A DNA stretch of 23,758 bases from Haplomitrium mnioides (Eukaryota; Marchantiophyta; Haplomitriopsida; Calobryales). Each line of letters starts with the position of its first letter. Within the stretch, counting starts at the first letter, position 1. The DNA lies in NCBI GenBank assembly GCA_049999725.1, contig JBNGIS010034111.1:30200-53957 (forward strand), given 5' to 3'. The notes under the pieces were generated by a model. That model was not told where the DNA came from and did no database searches. It worked only from the letters and a program-made list of their open reading frames with translations. The position numbers and the translations under genes are program-made. Positions 9,265-19,125 of this stretch are shown here, piece after piece.

Positions 9265-9591
9265 GACAGTGAGTGGTTCGAAGAGGAGGAAGATTCGGAG
9301 TACCACTACTGGGTATAGATGGTGAGCGAAGCGACAGAGGAGGACTTGTCGGAAGGGGGTGTAATTTCCGTCAATCAAATAGAATTATCTACCTATGACG
9401 GAACGGAGCATCAGGGAGACAGATCCGAAGTACCTCATCGGACCTAAAAAACGGACATGGGGAGGTCCGCAGAAGCTCCTCGGGAGGAAGGAGGGGTGAG
9501 ATTGGCTACCTTGATGCCAGCAGGGGACAACAAGAGAAGGAATGAGATGGGGGCGGTAAGGGAGGCCCAACACAAGCAGCTGGTGGTCTGA

Positions 9592-10570
9592 GAGGGGCAC
9601 ACTTTCCACATCGGGTCCCAATTGCCCAGGAAAGCAGAGCGGGCCCTCACCCAACTCCTACACAATTACAATGACGCCTTCGCCTGGAGTCACCTAGATC
9701 TAAAGGGAGTCCCTAGGAAATTGGAGGAGCATAGGATTGACCTAGAGCCCACAGCAATCCCAGTACGCCAATGACAATATCGGATGAACCTCCGATTCTC
9801 CTTGCTGGTAAAGGAGGAGATAGACAAGCTCCTGGAGGCAGACTTTATATACCATGTCCTCAACAATGAGTGGGTGTCTCTTCTGGTTGTGGTACCCAAA
9901 AAGGTGGGACAAGATGGGGAGAAGAAAATATGTGTCTGCCAAGATTTCCAAAAACTGAATGAGGCCACAAAGAAAGATCACTACCCATTGCATTTCACAG
10001 ATGGCGTGATGGACTTGGTGGCAGGGCAGGAGGTATACAATTTTCTGGATGGGTACTCTGGGTACAATCAGATTTGGATTCGGGAGGAGGATCAGCTCAA
10101 AACAACATTGACCACGGAATGGGGGGTGTTTGCTTTCAGAAGGATGCCTTTTGGCTTGTGCAATGCGTTAGGGACTTTTCAAAGGATGATGATGAACATC
10201 TTCCACGACTGCCTTAGAAAGTTCCTGGAGGTGTTCATCGACAACTTCGTGGTGTATGGTAAGCTGGAGGACCACGAGCGAGATGTGAGGCTCACGCTTC
10301 AGAGGTGCAGGGAAACTGGGCTGAGGTTGCACCCAGGAAAATGTTTCTTTGGGGTGAAGGAGGGGATTCTCCTCGGACATTGAATTTCCAACAGAGGCAT
10401 TGAGGTAGATCAGGAGAAGATCACCAACTGGATGAATGTAGCCTTCTCCACCACTCTGAAGGAGGTGCAAGGCTTCATGGGGTGTGTTGGTTACTATCAA
10501 CGATTCATCAACCAATTCGCCTCAATGGCTATGCTCCTCACCCAAATGACCAAGGGGGTAGCACATTCAA
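9592..10570 (+). pseudogene. pol: pol: reverse transcriptase (inactive)
   Basis: The region starts with the conserved plant segment FAWSHLDLKGVP and HRIDLEP, then RT proper. Motifs seen are K-I-C-V-C-Q-D-F-Q-K-L-N, FLDGYSGYNQI (catalytic Asp of motif A), F-R-R-MPFGLCNA, and motif C as V-F-I-D-N-F at 10231-10248. Active enzymes have two Asp in motif C; here the second is Asn (codon AAC at 10243), a G-to-A change in a former CpG. Stops are at 9772 (PVRQ-stop-QYRMN, probably from CGA) and 10381. A frameshift near 10565 leads into the RNase H frame. The palm/thumb segment GIEVD...VQGFMGCVGYYQRFI follows the stop. The enzyme would copy element RNA into DNA, but this copy cannot be active. Confidence 0.93.
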
Positions 10571-11288
10571 GGCCACTCCTGAAAGATTGGAGAGTTTCAG
10601 GGAATTGAAGAGGAGGTTGGCCAGTGCCCTTGTGTTAGTCCCTCCCAACTGAGGAAGGGACTTCCATGTAATGATTGATGTATCTAGGTTCTGCATTGGA
10701 GTAGTGCTATCCGAGATGGATGATCAAGGACGTGACCACCCCATCTACTTCGCCAGCAGGCTGCTAACACAAGCAGAGAAGAATTATTTTGCAACAGATC
10801 GGGAGGCTCTGAGAATCATTTATGTCTTGAAGAAGTTCAGGCATTACATGTTGCAGCACAAGGTGATCTTCCACACGGATCACAATGCACTGAAGTACAT
10901 TGTGAACAAGCCACACGTCACCGGTCAAATTGCAAGGTGGGTACTTCTATTGCAGGAGTTTGATTTTGAGGTCAGGATCAAGCCTGAGAAGAAGCACAGC
11001 AATGCAGACTTCTTTTCCAGAATTGCAGGGTCTGTCAACCAGCAGCAGGTGGGAGATGAATTCCCGGACGAACACCTGTTCCAAGTAAAGGTGAGGAGGG
11101 CCATGGAGTATGGCCACATCACAGAGTTCCTTAGTTCCGCTCGACTCCCCCAAGGCAACAATAGAGAGGAGACTGCTGTTTTCCTTAGAAAGGTGAGACC
11201 ATACCTCTTGATTAAAGGATTATTACACAAGAGAGGTTATGATGGAATGATCAGACGCTGCGTAGAGCGGGATCAGGCCATAGTGGTA
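10571..11288 (+). pseudogene. pol: pol: RNase H domain and linker
   Basis: Frame 3 resumes with A-T-P-E-R-L-E-S-F-R-E-L-K, the usual link from RT. A TGA at 10650 interrupts it, probably from TGG or CGA. The RNase H part runs MIDVS (first acidic residue), T-D-R-E-A-L (Glu), H-T-D-H-N-A-L-K-Y (Asp) and H-S-N-A-D-F-F-S-R, so the four acidic positions of the family appear present. After about 11040 comes a less conserved linker toward integrase. The domain would remove the RNA strand during reverse transcription. Confidence 0.9.
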
Positions 11289-12407
11289 ATGTAGATGCTC
11301 CACGGAGAGGAGGTGGGAGGCCACTTTGCTGCTGACACCACCATCAAGAAGGTCCTGGATGCAGGATATTGGTGGCCCAGTTTGCACAAGGATGTGCATT
11401 TCTGGGTAAGAAGATGTGATGCATGCTAGAGGACAGGGAGGCCTGCAGCAAACCAGCGCCATACTTTGGTACCTATCATCCCCTTGGCACCATTTGAGAA
11501 GTGGGGGATCGACTTCATCGGTCCCATTGCACCTTCCACTTGGAAAGGCAACAGGTACATTCTGTTGGCCATAGATTATGCCACAAAGTGGGTGGAGGCC
11601 AGAGCAACTAGGAAGGATGATGCCAAGACAATGGCAGCCTTCTTATATGAGCAAATGTTCTGCAGGTTTGGACCTCCTTTGGAGTTGGTCAATGATCAAG
11701 GGACACACTTTATCAATCAGGTGATCAAAGACCTGACCAATCGGTACCTGATCAAGCACAAGAGGACCACAGCTTACCACCCCAAGGCTAATGGCCTCAC
11801 AGAAAGAGCCAATGGAATCATGGGCAAGATACTGAGCAAGACGGTAGCAGCAAACAAAGCAGATTGGGACTTGAAGCTGCTCACTGCCACCCATGCCTAC
11901 AATCTGGCTTACAAGACCACAACATGGCATAGTCCTTACTTTTTGGTCTTTGGACAACATGCTCTTGTGCCAGTGGAGTATGAGGTGCCTACAAGAAGAA
12001 TACTAGAGCATGAAAGGATGGCTAAGGATCAGAGCAGAAGGGAAAGGCTCTATCAGCTGGAGAATTTGGAGGAGATCAGGGAGTTAGCCTAAAGGAGGTT
12101 GGAGCACCAATAGGAGTTGAGAAAGAAACAGCATGACAAGAAGCTCAAACCAGCTGACCTCCAAGAGGGAAACCTGGTGCTATTATATAACAACAGGTTT
12201 GTGCATTTTCCTAGAAAATTGCACACAAGATGGATGGAGCCATTCATTCTGAAGAAGCTCCACAGGAATGGGTCATCAGAGTTGGAGACGCTGGAGGGTC
12301 ACAAGTTTGCCAACAGGGTGCACTTCGACCGGCTGAAGAGGTACAAAAATCAGGAGGAACCGGAAGAGGGCCCAACTGTAACCTCGTCAAGGGCGCCCAA
12401 CAACTAG
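11289..12407 (+). pseudogene. pol: pol: integrase
   Basis: An HHCC zinc-binding region at 11298-11430 shows H-G-E-E-V-G-G-H-F and C-D-A-C. The catalytic core follows from 11466: Asp in W-G-I-D-F-I-G-P, Asp in V-N-D-Q-G-T-H-F, and Glu in L-T-E-R-A-N-G, with exactly 35 residues between the last two (DD35E). The core itself is open and its triad intact. The C-terminal part at 12117-12407 has GNLVLLYNN...F-P-R-K-L and R-W-M-E-P-F, a GPY/F module in which the Gly is Glu. No chromodomain follows. Stops at 11292, 11427, 12090 and 12111 break the region; three of the four look like CAG-to-TAG. The enzyme would insert element DNA. Confidence 0.92.
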
Positions 12408-12649
12408 AGGTAAGCTCTTATGTGGGTGTGTGTGTGTGTGTTTTGTTTTGGAGGGGGGGGGGGGGGAGGGGTGTTTCGTGGGGTTGTTTTGCAAGAGGTA
12501 CAGAATTCGAGCCAACGACAAGCAGCAGAGGAACCACCAATTGAGGGAGAAGAAGTGTGTTCGTGGGGACGCGTCACACTTGAAGGGGGAGTTATGTCAG
12601 CTAGCGATTCAGGTGCCTAAAGAAGAATTCAGGAAATTGGAGGAATCTC
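12408..12649 (+). other. Non-coding tail of the gypsy element with GT/poly-G tract and polypurine tract
   Basis: A (GT)n run at 12422-12440 and a long G run at 12453-12467 follow the integrase stop. The end AAGAAGAATTCAGGAAATTG at 12620-12639, then GAGGA, is the polypurine tract region directly before LTR2. A matching tract precedes LTR3 at about 19097-19118. I see no env-like open frame here. Confidence 0.7.
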
Positions 12650-13234
12650 TGGTACAGATATCCTTTGAAAGTGTGAAGACCTCTCAAGAGCCACAGGAGG
12701 AGATGAGGAGGGGACCAGGATCGCCAGCCAGAGGAGGGGCCACCTTTTAAAATTCAAAGCAGGCCAATGAGAATCCGTGGGCCTAAAGAGGATGCGGGGA
12801 TCGGAGCCTGGGGAGAAGGAAGAGAACGGCCACCTATGGCGAAGCGATCGCAACAGGGAGAAGAACAGATCCACAACAACAAAATCCGACGGAGACTCCG
12901 AAGGAAGTCAAATCGCGGGGTCCTGCAGCGGCCACAAATTGGGAAGCAAGGATCGAGGAGGAAAATGAGAAGGTGAGATCGTCACGAGTGCAGGCAAGGC
13001 CAGGGAAGAGGGACGCCTCGATCCCGCAAGCAGAGGCGCATCTTGCAAGGGCCCATCAAACCCTTCCATTCGAGTCCACGAGTCCGTGCGGAAATGTGGA
13101 GTCCCCAGAAGGCCCTGCGAGATTCCACAGAAACGTGGCGTCTCCGGAGCACTTCGCGGGATTCCACGGATGACGTGGCGGCACCAGAAGGATCGAGAAT
13201 CTGCGGATAGGCGCCTCCCTAAGTGGGGAGCCCA

Positions 13235-13281
13235 CTTAACTGGGTTCCAATCTGTCTTACGACGTGGGAACCCCCGTTAAG
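13235..13281. repeat. Inverted repeat in LTR2
   Basis: This is the counterpart of 4031-4077, with CTTAACTGGGTTCC opposite GGGAACCCCCGTTAAG. Two substitutions weaken the pairing compared with LTR1. Confidence 0.7.
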
Positions 13282-15334
13282 AGGGATCCGCGAAGAAACC
13301 AACCAAGGAGCAAGGAAGAGGGCCAGAAATAGTGACTTATTGGGGGTTTGGCCGAAGGAAAACGGAAGAGTGCCGAAAGGATGATACATCGGAGATCCGA
13401 GCGGAGGAGGAGTGGGGAAGCCAAAGGGGCGACTTAGCGTAGATCCATCAAGAGGAAAAACAGAGGAGAGCCGAAAGGGGGACAAATGACCTAGCGGGCC
13501 GAATAAGAGCGAGTGAAGGCGAAAAGGCGACTTGTTGGCGATCTGGTTCAAACGATGCGCATTAGTGGCAAAATGGTGATCCATTGCAAACCGTCCAACG
13601 GGAAGAAGGCTGAGCCAGAAGGGCGATATGGCATCGATCCGGTTGGAGGAAACGATGGGTATGCCAAAAAGATGATCTATTGGCGAATCGGCAAGCAAGA
13701 TGAGGGCGGCCGAAAAATCAAGATAACGCCGGTGCGACCGATGGAGGAGCAAGTGGCGCTGAAAGGGTGACTCTTCGCAGCTTCGGCAATCACCAAGGTG
13801 AAAGTTTGATCGGGTGCGGCCGACATCCGAAAGTTCAAAAGGGGCGAACAATCCGAAAGGGCCTTGTAGTTCTTATATCGAGCTTTTGGAAATGTTAACG
13901 AAGAGAGCCTCGGGCGCGCGCATAGTTCTTACTTCGAAGGTACGACGAAACGGCAACATCAGCACAGTTCTTATTCAGTGAGCGGGGTAAATCCGCAGCG
14001 GCTCTTCGGACGATGTGGCGAGTGTAGGGAGTCCGTGGAAGGGCTTCGGACACGTGACGCGCTGGGGAGCTTGGTTGGGTTTTCGATGGTCAACTTCGAA
14101 AGAAGGGTCCGCGTGACGGTCCACCATCCCTTTGCGGAGCGGCGTCGGACGGCAGCCTTTGGACGACGTGGCGCCTTGGGAAGCATGCAAGGGGTTCCGT
14201 GGGTCAACCTCGGAAGGCAGTCAGACGACGGTCTGCCTACTCCTTTGCGAGGCGGCATCGGACAGCAGTGCAGCGGAGGACGTGGCACGAGGAGAGTGAA
14301 GTGGGATCTACGAGGGAATCTATGGAGATTCCATGGACGAAGTTCAGAGGGGCGCTTCGAAACTCGGTTCCGAAGAACCTCTTCGGACTTGGGTCCGCGA
14401 GAATCTACGAAATCTCTTCCCGCAAGATTCCTCAGACTCCCCAAGAGGTTGCCGTTGTACTTGTCTTTCTCAATCAACTGAAGGGACATGCGGCTCGATT
14501 TCCTTTTCCGGAGTAACTGGATTAACTAACGAGGGAGCTACGCGTCGCATTCTCCCACTTCGAACTCAACGGCCATAATGACTATTCATCAGATCGGGGC
14601 TCGCGGGATCAGCGCGCAGGGGGGAGTATACCTTGGTGGCCTTCGAATTCTTGGAGGTTGATGCACGAGCAATTGCAGGAAGCAACAGCGACCGCAAGAC
14701 GAGCGAATTGCGCATGGTAAGGCAAGGGTGAAGAGTTCAGTAAGGAATTACATGAAGCGAATGTACTAGCTCTAGTAGGATTCGGAGGTGGATTGGAGGG
14801 GCGCCGAGAATCACAGAGTGAAGAGCTTTGGATGCTCAGGCAATCCAAGTGAACTCGTCCTTGCCGGTGGACTAGAGCGGAGGTGAACCGATACGATAGT
14901 TTGAAGGAATTCTTGGTCTGTTGAGAACTAAGGAGGGGCTGCCAAGTGAGGAGCTTGGAGTCGGCTCGGCAATTCCTTGTGCAGAGTGTTCGGAGTACAC
15001 TCTGGTGTGATTCTTCAAGTGAAGTTGAGAGGGGGTGGCTGCATTAGTGCCTGCGCACTACGTGGGATGACCCGTCGAGGCTCGAGGGTGGAGTGAGCTA
15101 CTTGCAGCCGGGAAAGCTGTCCTCCAGATGTGGATGTCAAAGAAACTCTCTTCCTAGCATGAGGAAGTAAAAGCAGGGCTTCTCGCGAGGGATGTTAAAA
15201 AACTATCTAGAGGGGAGGGTGTGTGGGTGGTTGCTGGGTTGCAAGTTGTAAAGCAGCAAGGATTCAGAAGGGAGGAACTAGTTGGTGGAAATCCAGAGGG
15301 CCTTCAAGGACTCTACTTTCTCTTGCATATATTG

Positions 15335-15341
15335 TATAAAT
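15335..15341 (+). promoter_or_regulatory. TATA box of LTR2
   Basis: TATAAAT in the same context as in LTR1. If active it could drive transcription out of the element into the minisatellite region. Confidence 0.6.
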
Positions 15342-15697
15342 TGTTTGTCTATATATATGTAGTTAGCTTTGTAATCTGCATTGAAGTTTTGTAGGTTCAT
15401 TAGATTAAGAGACAGCCAGATTAGCTGAGCAGACCCTATGACCACTCTGGAGGGGGAGTCAAACCCCTAGACACAACCAAGTGATCATGGGGGTGAATGC
15501 CCTCTGTTCTTGGTCTTGTAAGTAGAGCTTAAGAATTAGTGCATACGCAGGATAGCTAGGAAATAGCGGTGTCAATTCTGTGACAACCCTGAAAGGGGGA
15601 GTCCAAAATTGTTGTGTTGAACATTGGTGCAGGTCACAGCACCCATTCTGCCCCAACCACAAATAAGGTGGCAGGGCCTAAGACATAGGGTCCTCTG

Positions 15698-15703
15698 AAT
15701 AAA
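15698..15703 (+). terminator. Poly(A) signal of LTR2
   Basis: AATAAA at the position equivalent to 6483 in LTR1. In the 3' LTR this would set the end of the element transcript. Confidence 0.6.
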
Positions 15704-15960
15704 GCGGAAGAATCACACAAATCACAACTGGGTGTTATGGATGTAGACCTGGGAATGTTTGAGTAACTAACTTGGGTGCAATCAGAAGTGAGAGAGAGTA
15801 GTGTGTTAAAGGCTAGAAAGGAAAGGAAGAATCCTTAGAGCCTGAAAGTGGTAAGTGGCAAGGGGCCATCTCTAAAAATAACCTGAAAGCCTGTAAACTG
15901 TCCTCCCCTACACTCAAAGCAAGATCTGGAGAGGTTAAGGCCTGAAAGAGGGGAGCGACA

Positions 15961-16545
15961 GAGCTTAAGGAAATGGATGTAATTGTTTAGACATCCCAAA
16001 CTTCAAGAAATGGATGCATAGCTTCAGGAAATGGATGTAGCTGTTTGCACATCCCAAGCTTCAAAAAATGGATGTATAACTTCAGGAAATGGATGTAACT
16101 ATTTGGACATCCCGATCTTCAAGAAATAAAGCATCAAGAAATGGATGTAACTGTTTGGACATCCTAAACATCAAGAAATGTATGTATAGCTGCAGGAAGT
16201 GGATGTAGCTGTTTGGACATCCCAAGCTTCAAGAAATGGATGTAGAGCTTCAAGAAATGGATGTAATTGTTTCGACATCTTGATATAATTATTTCAACAT
16301 CACGAGCTTCAGGAAATAGAGCATTTGTTTCAATATCTCAAAAATGGATGTATTTGTTTCAACATCCCGAGCTTCAGAAAATGGATTTAATTGTGTCAAC
16401 ATCCTGAGCTTTAGGAAATGGATGTAACTGCTTGGACATTGAGGAGATGGATGTAACTGTTTCAACATTCAAGAAATGGATGTAGTTGTTTTGACATTCA
16501 GGAAATGGATGTAATAATTGGGCCATCCCCAAGAAATGATGTCAT
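15961..16545. repeat. Minisatellite 1 (GGAAATGGATGTAACTGTTTGGACATCC family)
   Basis: Irregular units of roughly 36-60 bp repeat AGCTTCA-[AG]GAAATGGATGTA and CTGTTTGGACATCCC. Most units contain the inverted pair GGATGT...ACATCC around an 8-12 bp loop. The array begins at the first base after LTR2 and loses regularity toward 16545. No gene is visible. Confidence 0.8.
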
Positions 16546-16707
16546 TGTTTAAGATTCCCAGCGGGAAATGTATTCACATCACTTCGAACATTTTCCACGA
16601 TTTGGGATGACTTAAATCTCCCTCATTTACTTCTACATTGTCCGATTTAAAGCAAATTGTGTCGGCTCACCAAATTATTTTGTGATAGCCCCAACAAAAA
16701 GATAGCC
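16546..16707. other. Short unique-looking spacer between two minisatellites
   Basis: About 160 bp without a repeat period and without an open frame of note. I see nothing functional in it. Confidence 0.5.
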
Positions 16708-17175
16708 CAACATCCATATCTAATTGTTGACATCCTCAACATCAAGATATGGATGTAATTGTTTCCACATCCCATTGTCAAGAATTAGATGTATTTGATT
16801 CTAGGATGTAATTATTGACATCTCCAACATCCATATCTAGTTGTTGGCATCCTCAATATCAAGATATAGATGTAATTGGTTTTACATCATATTGTTAGAA
16901 AATGGATGTAATTGTTTCTTGGATGAAGTTGTTAACATCCCCAACATCCATATCTAATTGTTGACACATTCTACATCAAGATATGGATGTAATTGTGTCC
17001 ACATCCTATCACCAAGAAATGGATGTAATTGTTTCTTGGATGTAATTGTTGACATCCCCAACATCTATATCTAATTGTTGACATCCTCAACATCCAAGTA
17101 TGGATGTAATTATTTTCCTATTGTTGTGAAATGGATTTAATTGTTTCTTAGATGCAATCGTTAACATCCGTGTTA
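16708..17175. repeat. Minisatellite 2, 117-bp period, 4 units
   Basis: The phrase CAACATC[CT]ATATCTA starts at 16708, 16825, 16942 and 17059, three steps of exactly 117 bp. Within each unit GGATGTAATTGTT and TTGACATCC recur in direct and inverted order, so the unit is itself built from the same motif as minisatellite 1. The fourth unit is complete or nearly so and fades by 17175. Confidence 0.85.
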
Positions 17176-19096
17176 CAACAAAAAGAGCAGGGCATAGGGG
17201 GAGGAGCCCTTCTCTGGTGTTCTACATTATATACATAACATAACATAATGTTTTAGAGAGGAAAGGTGGTTGAAAGCAAACTACATTATAGAGAACTGAA
17301 GGGGAATACATTTAACTTTATATAGTCTATGTTTCACTCCTTGAATAACAATCCAAGATAGGGTATTGATATTCCCCCAAACAATGTGAAGATTCCTAAC
17401 TCTATATCTCCCTAGCTTCCATACCTACCAAAAATCCCTCCTACTTACTACTCAAGGTGTACTTCGTGCAGTCTTCACCTTGTGGAGTCAACACAAAGCT
17501 TCGGACCGTCCAGCCTCATCATGTATGGTAGTGACAAGCTACCACAACTCTCTGCTAGTGTCATCAGTTCCCGACAGCAGGTTTTGATCGTTGATTTTCA
17601 TGCTGAGTTTCTGCCACTCTCCGGAGGTAACGGGAAAACTCAGCCATGATGATGCCTTGTGCTTCACTCACCTTCCTCTTCTACTCCAACTCAACAAATA
17701 ACAACTGAAACGACACTCTACCAACTCCATCTACAAGGAAGGGTCAAACCCCTTTACTTGGGCTGAACACCCTTTCTCGATTTCTAATCTCCCTACAGCT
17801 TACAACAAACTCACATAGGCAGCCTAGCATGATTGCTGCTTTTTTAGTTTTCTGGTCTCAATTTCTGGGCCAGACCTACAAACAAACACACTTGTATCTC
17901 TAATAGAAATACTCCACAATCCCAACCTCCTTCTTACCCTTGCTGGCTACAGAACATAGTCTTTTCAACTTTGCTGCCCCATAAATGTCACCCTACAGCT
18001 CTTTCCTCCTGACCATATTTACCAACTTTCCCTCCAACCTAACTTATCTCAATCCTCTTCTTCATGATCTTCAACTTCTGGTGTCACTTCCTATCAGACT
18101 AGATGTGTTTGCTTTCTCAGAATAGAGCATATGTCACTTCATTTCAAAATAGGGATAGTTGACTCATCTCAGAACTGAGTGTTTTGCCACTCATGTCAGA
18201 TCAGGTTCTGCAACCATTCATTTTAGAACAAAGCTTGCTGCCTTGACCTTCTTCAAGCTTCCATCCCAATAAGTCCATTATGATCTCTATGCATCCTTCA
18301 GTCTCCAAACCTGCAGGCCTACCCTAAGCTCAAACAAGAATGTAGGTCTGCTGCTTTGCTCAATTAATGTTGTTGCTCTGCCTCAACAAATATCTCCAGG
18401 TTGAATGAAAAGGCTACTCCATTTCCTGATAAGCAAACTTCTTGAACTTGCTCCTTTTGCCCTCTCAATTTCTCTTCAGAAAAATGTCTCCAACACCCAT
18501 CATCACCTCTTGCGTTGCTCAATGATGGCTCACCAATAGTCATTGACGATTGTCTAAGTGCCTCTTGACCTCTCTCAAAGACTACAAAGAGTGCTGAAAT
18601 TGGAAGCCCCTTTGTAGTTCTGCGGCCTGTAAGAACTCACCTATCAATTTCACAAACCTTTAGCACTCCATCCCTCTCTGGCCATCATGTTTATTGTAAA
18701 CAAAATGTTTGTTGCCTCCTCTTCTTGAGTGACAAAGAGCTGCTTAGTCTATAGCACACGCTCATTCATACTTTTTTGATCTATCAGCTTTCAGGCGCTA
18801 CTATTAATGCTCAACAAAGAATTTAGTTGTTGCTTGATGGATTTCAGAGCTCAATTAGCTGGACCACCAACACCTCCACTCACTGTGATTGGACATTCCC
18901 TGTCTCGTGCCTGTATCTTGCATTTTTCTTTTAGATCGCTACAATTCAGGAATTATTTCCATTCCAGTTCTAGTGTCATTAGTCTCACCTTGCGAATTCT
19001 CCTCTCTTGAGCATCTCGCAACAAGTCTTCTGCTGCTCCAGGTCACATGACTGATACAAGTATTTGTAGATGTCAACCGGTGGTTTGGAGCACTCA
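17176..19096. other. Unexplained 1.9-kb non-coding segment upstream of LTR3
   Basis: No open frame longer than 67 codons is present, and the one at 18807-19010 has no recognisable motif. The plus strand is pyrimidine-rich from about 17400 on. A small ATAACATAACATAAC repeat lies near 17234-17250. Because the segment ends in a polypurine-like tract and LTR3, part of it is probably the internal region of a second, non-coding or heavily decayed member of the gypsy family. I could not find a primer-binding site or a 5' LTR for it in the window. Confidence 0.45.
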
Positions 19097-19120
19097 AGCA
19101 GAATTCAGGCAATTGGGAGC
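19097..19120 (+). promoter_or_regulatory. Polypurine-tract-like segment before LTR3
   Basis: AAGCAGAATTCAGGCAATTG, then GGAG, corresponds base for base in layout to the polypurine tract of the gypsy element at 12620-12645. It shows that LTR3 is a 3' LTR with its own internal sequence and not a shifted copy of LTR2. Confidence 0.65.
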
Positions 19121-19125
19121 ATCAA

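Larger units (their letters stand above)
3381..15960 (+). mobile_element. Ty3/gypsy LTR retrotransposon, Athila/Tat-like, full-length but degenerate
   Basis: The order is LTR1, primer-binding site, gag, protease, reverse transcriptase, RNase H, integrase, polypurine tract, LTR2. Integrase after RNase H places it in Ty3/gypsy. RT motifs FLDGYSGYNQI and MPFGLCNA, a TGGCGC-type primer-binding site and the absence of a chromodomain point to the plant Athila/Tat side rather than chromoviruses. Several stops and frameshifts in gag-pol, a changed catalytic residue in RT and many LTR differences show an old, non-autonomous copy. No target-site duplication is visible: CCTCTC precedes LTR1 and GAGCTT follows LTR2. 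One end may therefore have been lost or swapped by recombination. Confidence 0.93.
12650..15960 (+). repeat. 3' LTR (LTR2), 3311 bp
   Basis: LTR2 matches LTR1 throughout. Relative to LTR1 and LTR3 it lacks about 68 bp just after GAGCCAC (near 12693) and has small insertions near 13360 and 14150. It begins TGGTACAG and ends GAGCGACA. The TATA box (15335), AATAAA (15698) and inverted repeat (13235-13281) are retained. Differences from LTR1 are frequent and mostly transitions, consistent with an old insertion. Confidence 0.93.

Noticed and set aside
12420-12620. Gly/Val-rich open frames after integrase as an env-like gene
   Set aside because: They come from the GT and poly-G tract in overlapping frames, with no signal peptide or membrane segment.
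17730-17790. Resemblance of GGGTCAAACCCC...GAACACCC to the LTR1 stretch at 6241-6290
   Set aside because: The match is short with a large gap, and its flanks do not align. I cannot separate it from chance.
18807-19010. 67-codon open frame in the segment before LTR3
   Set aside because: It is short and has no motif, and such a length is expected by chance in 2 kb.
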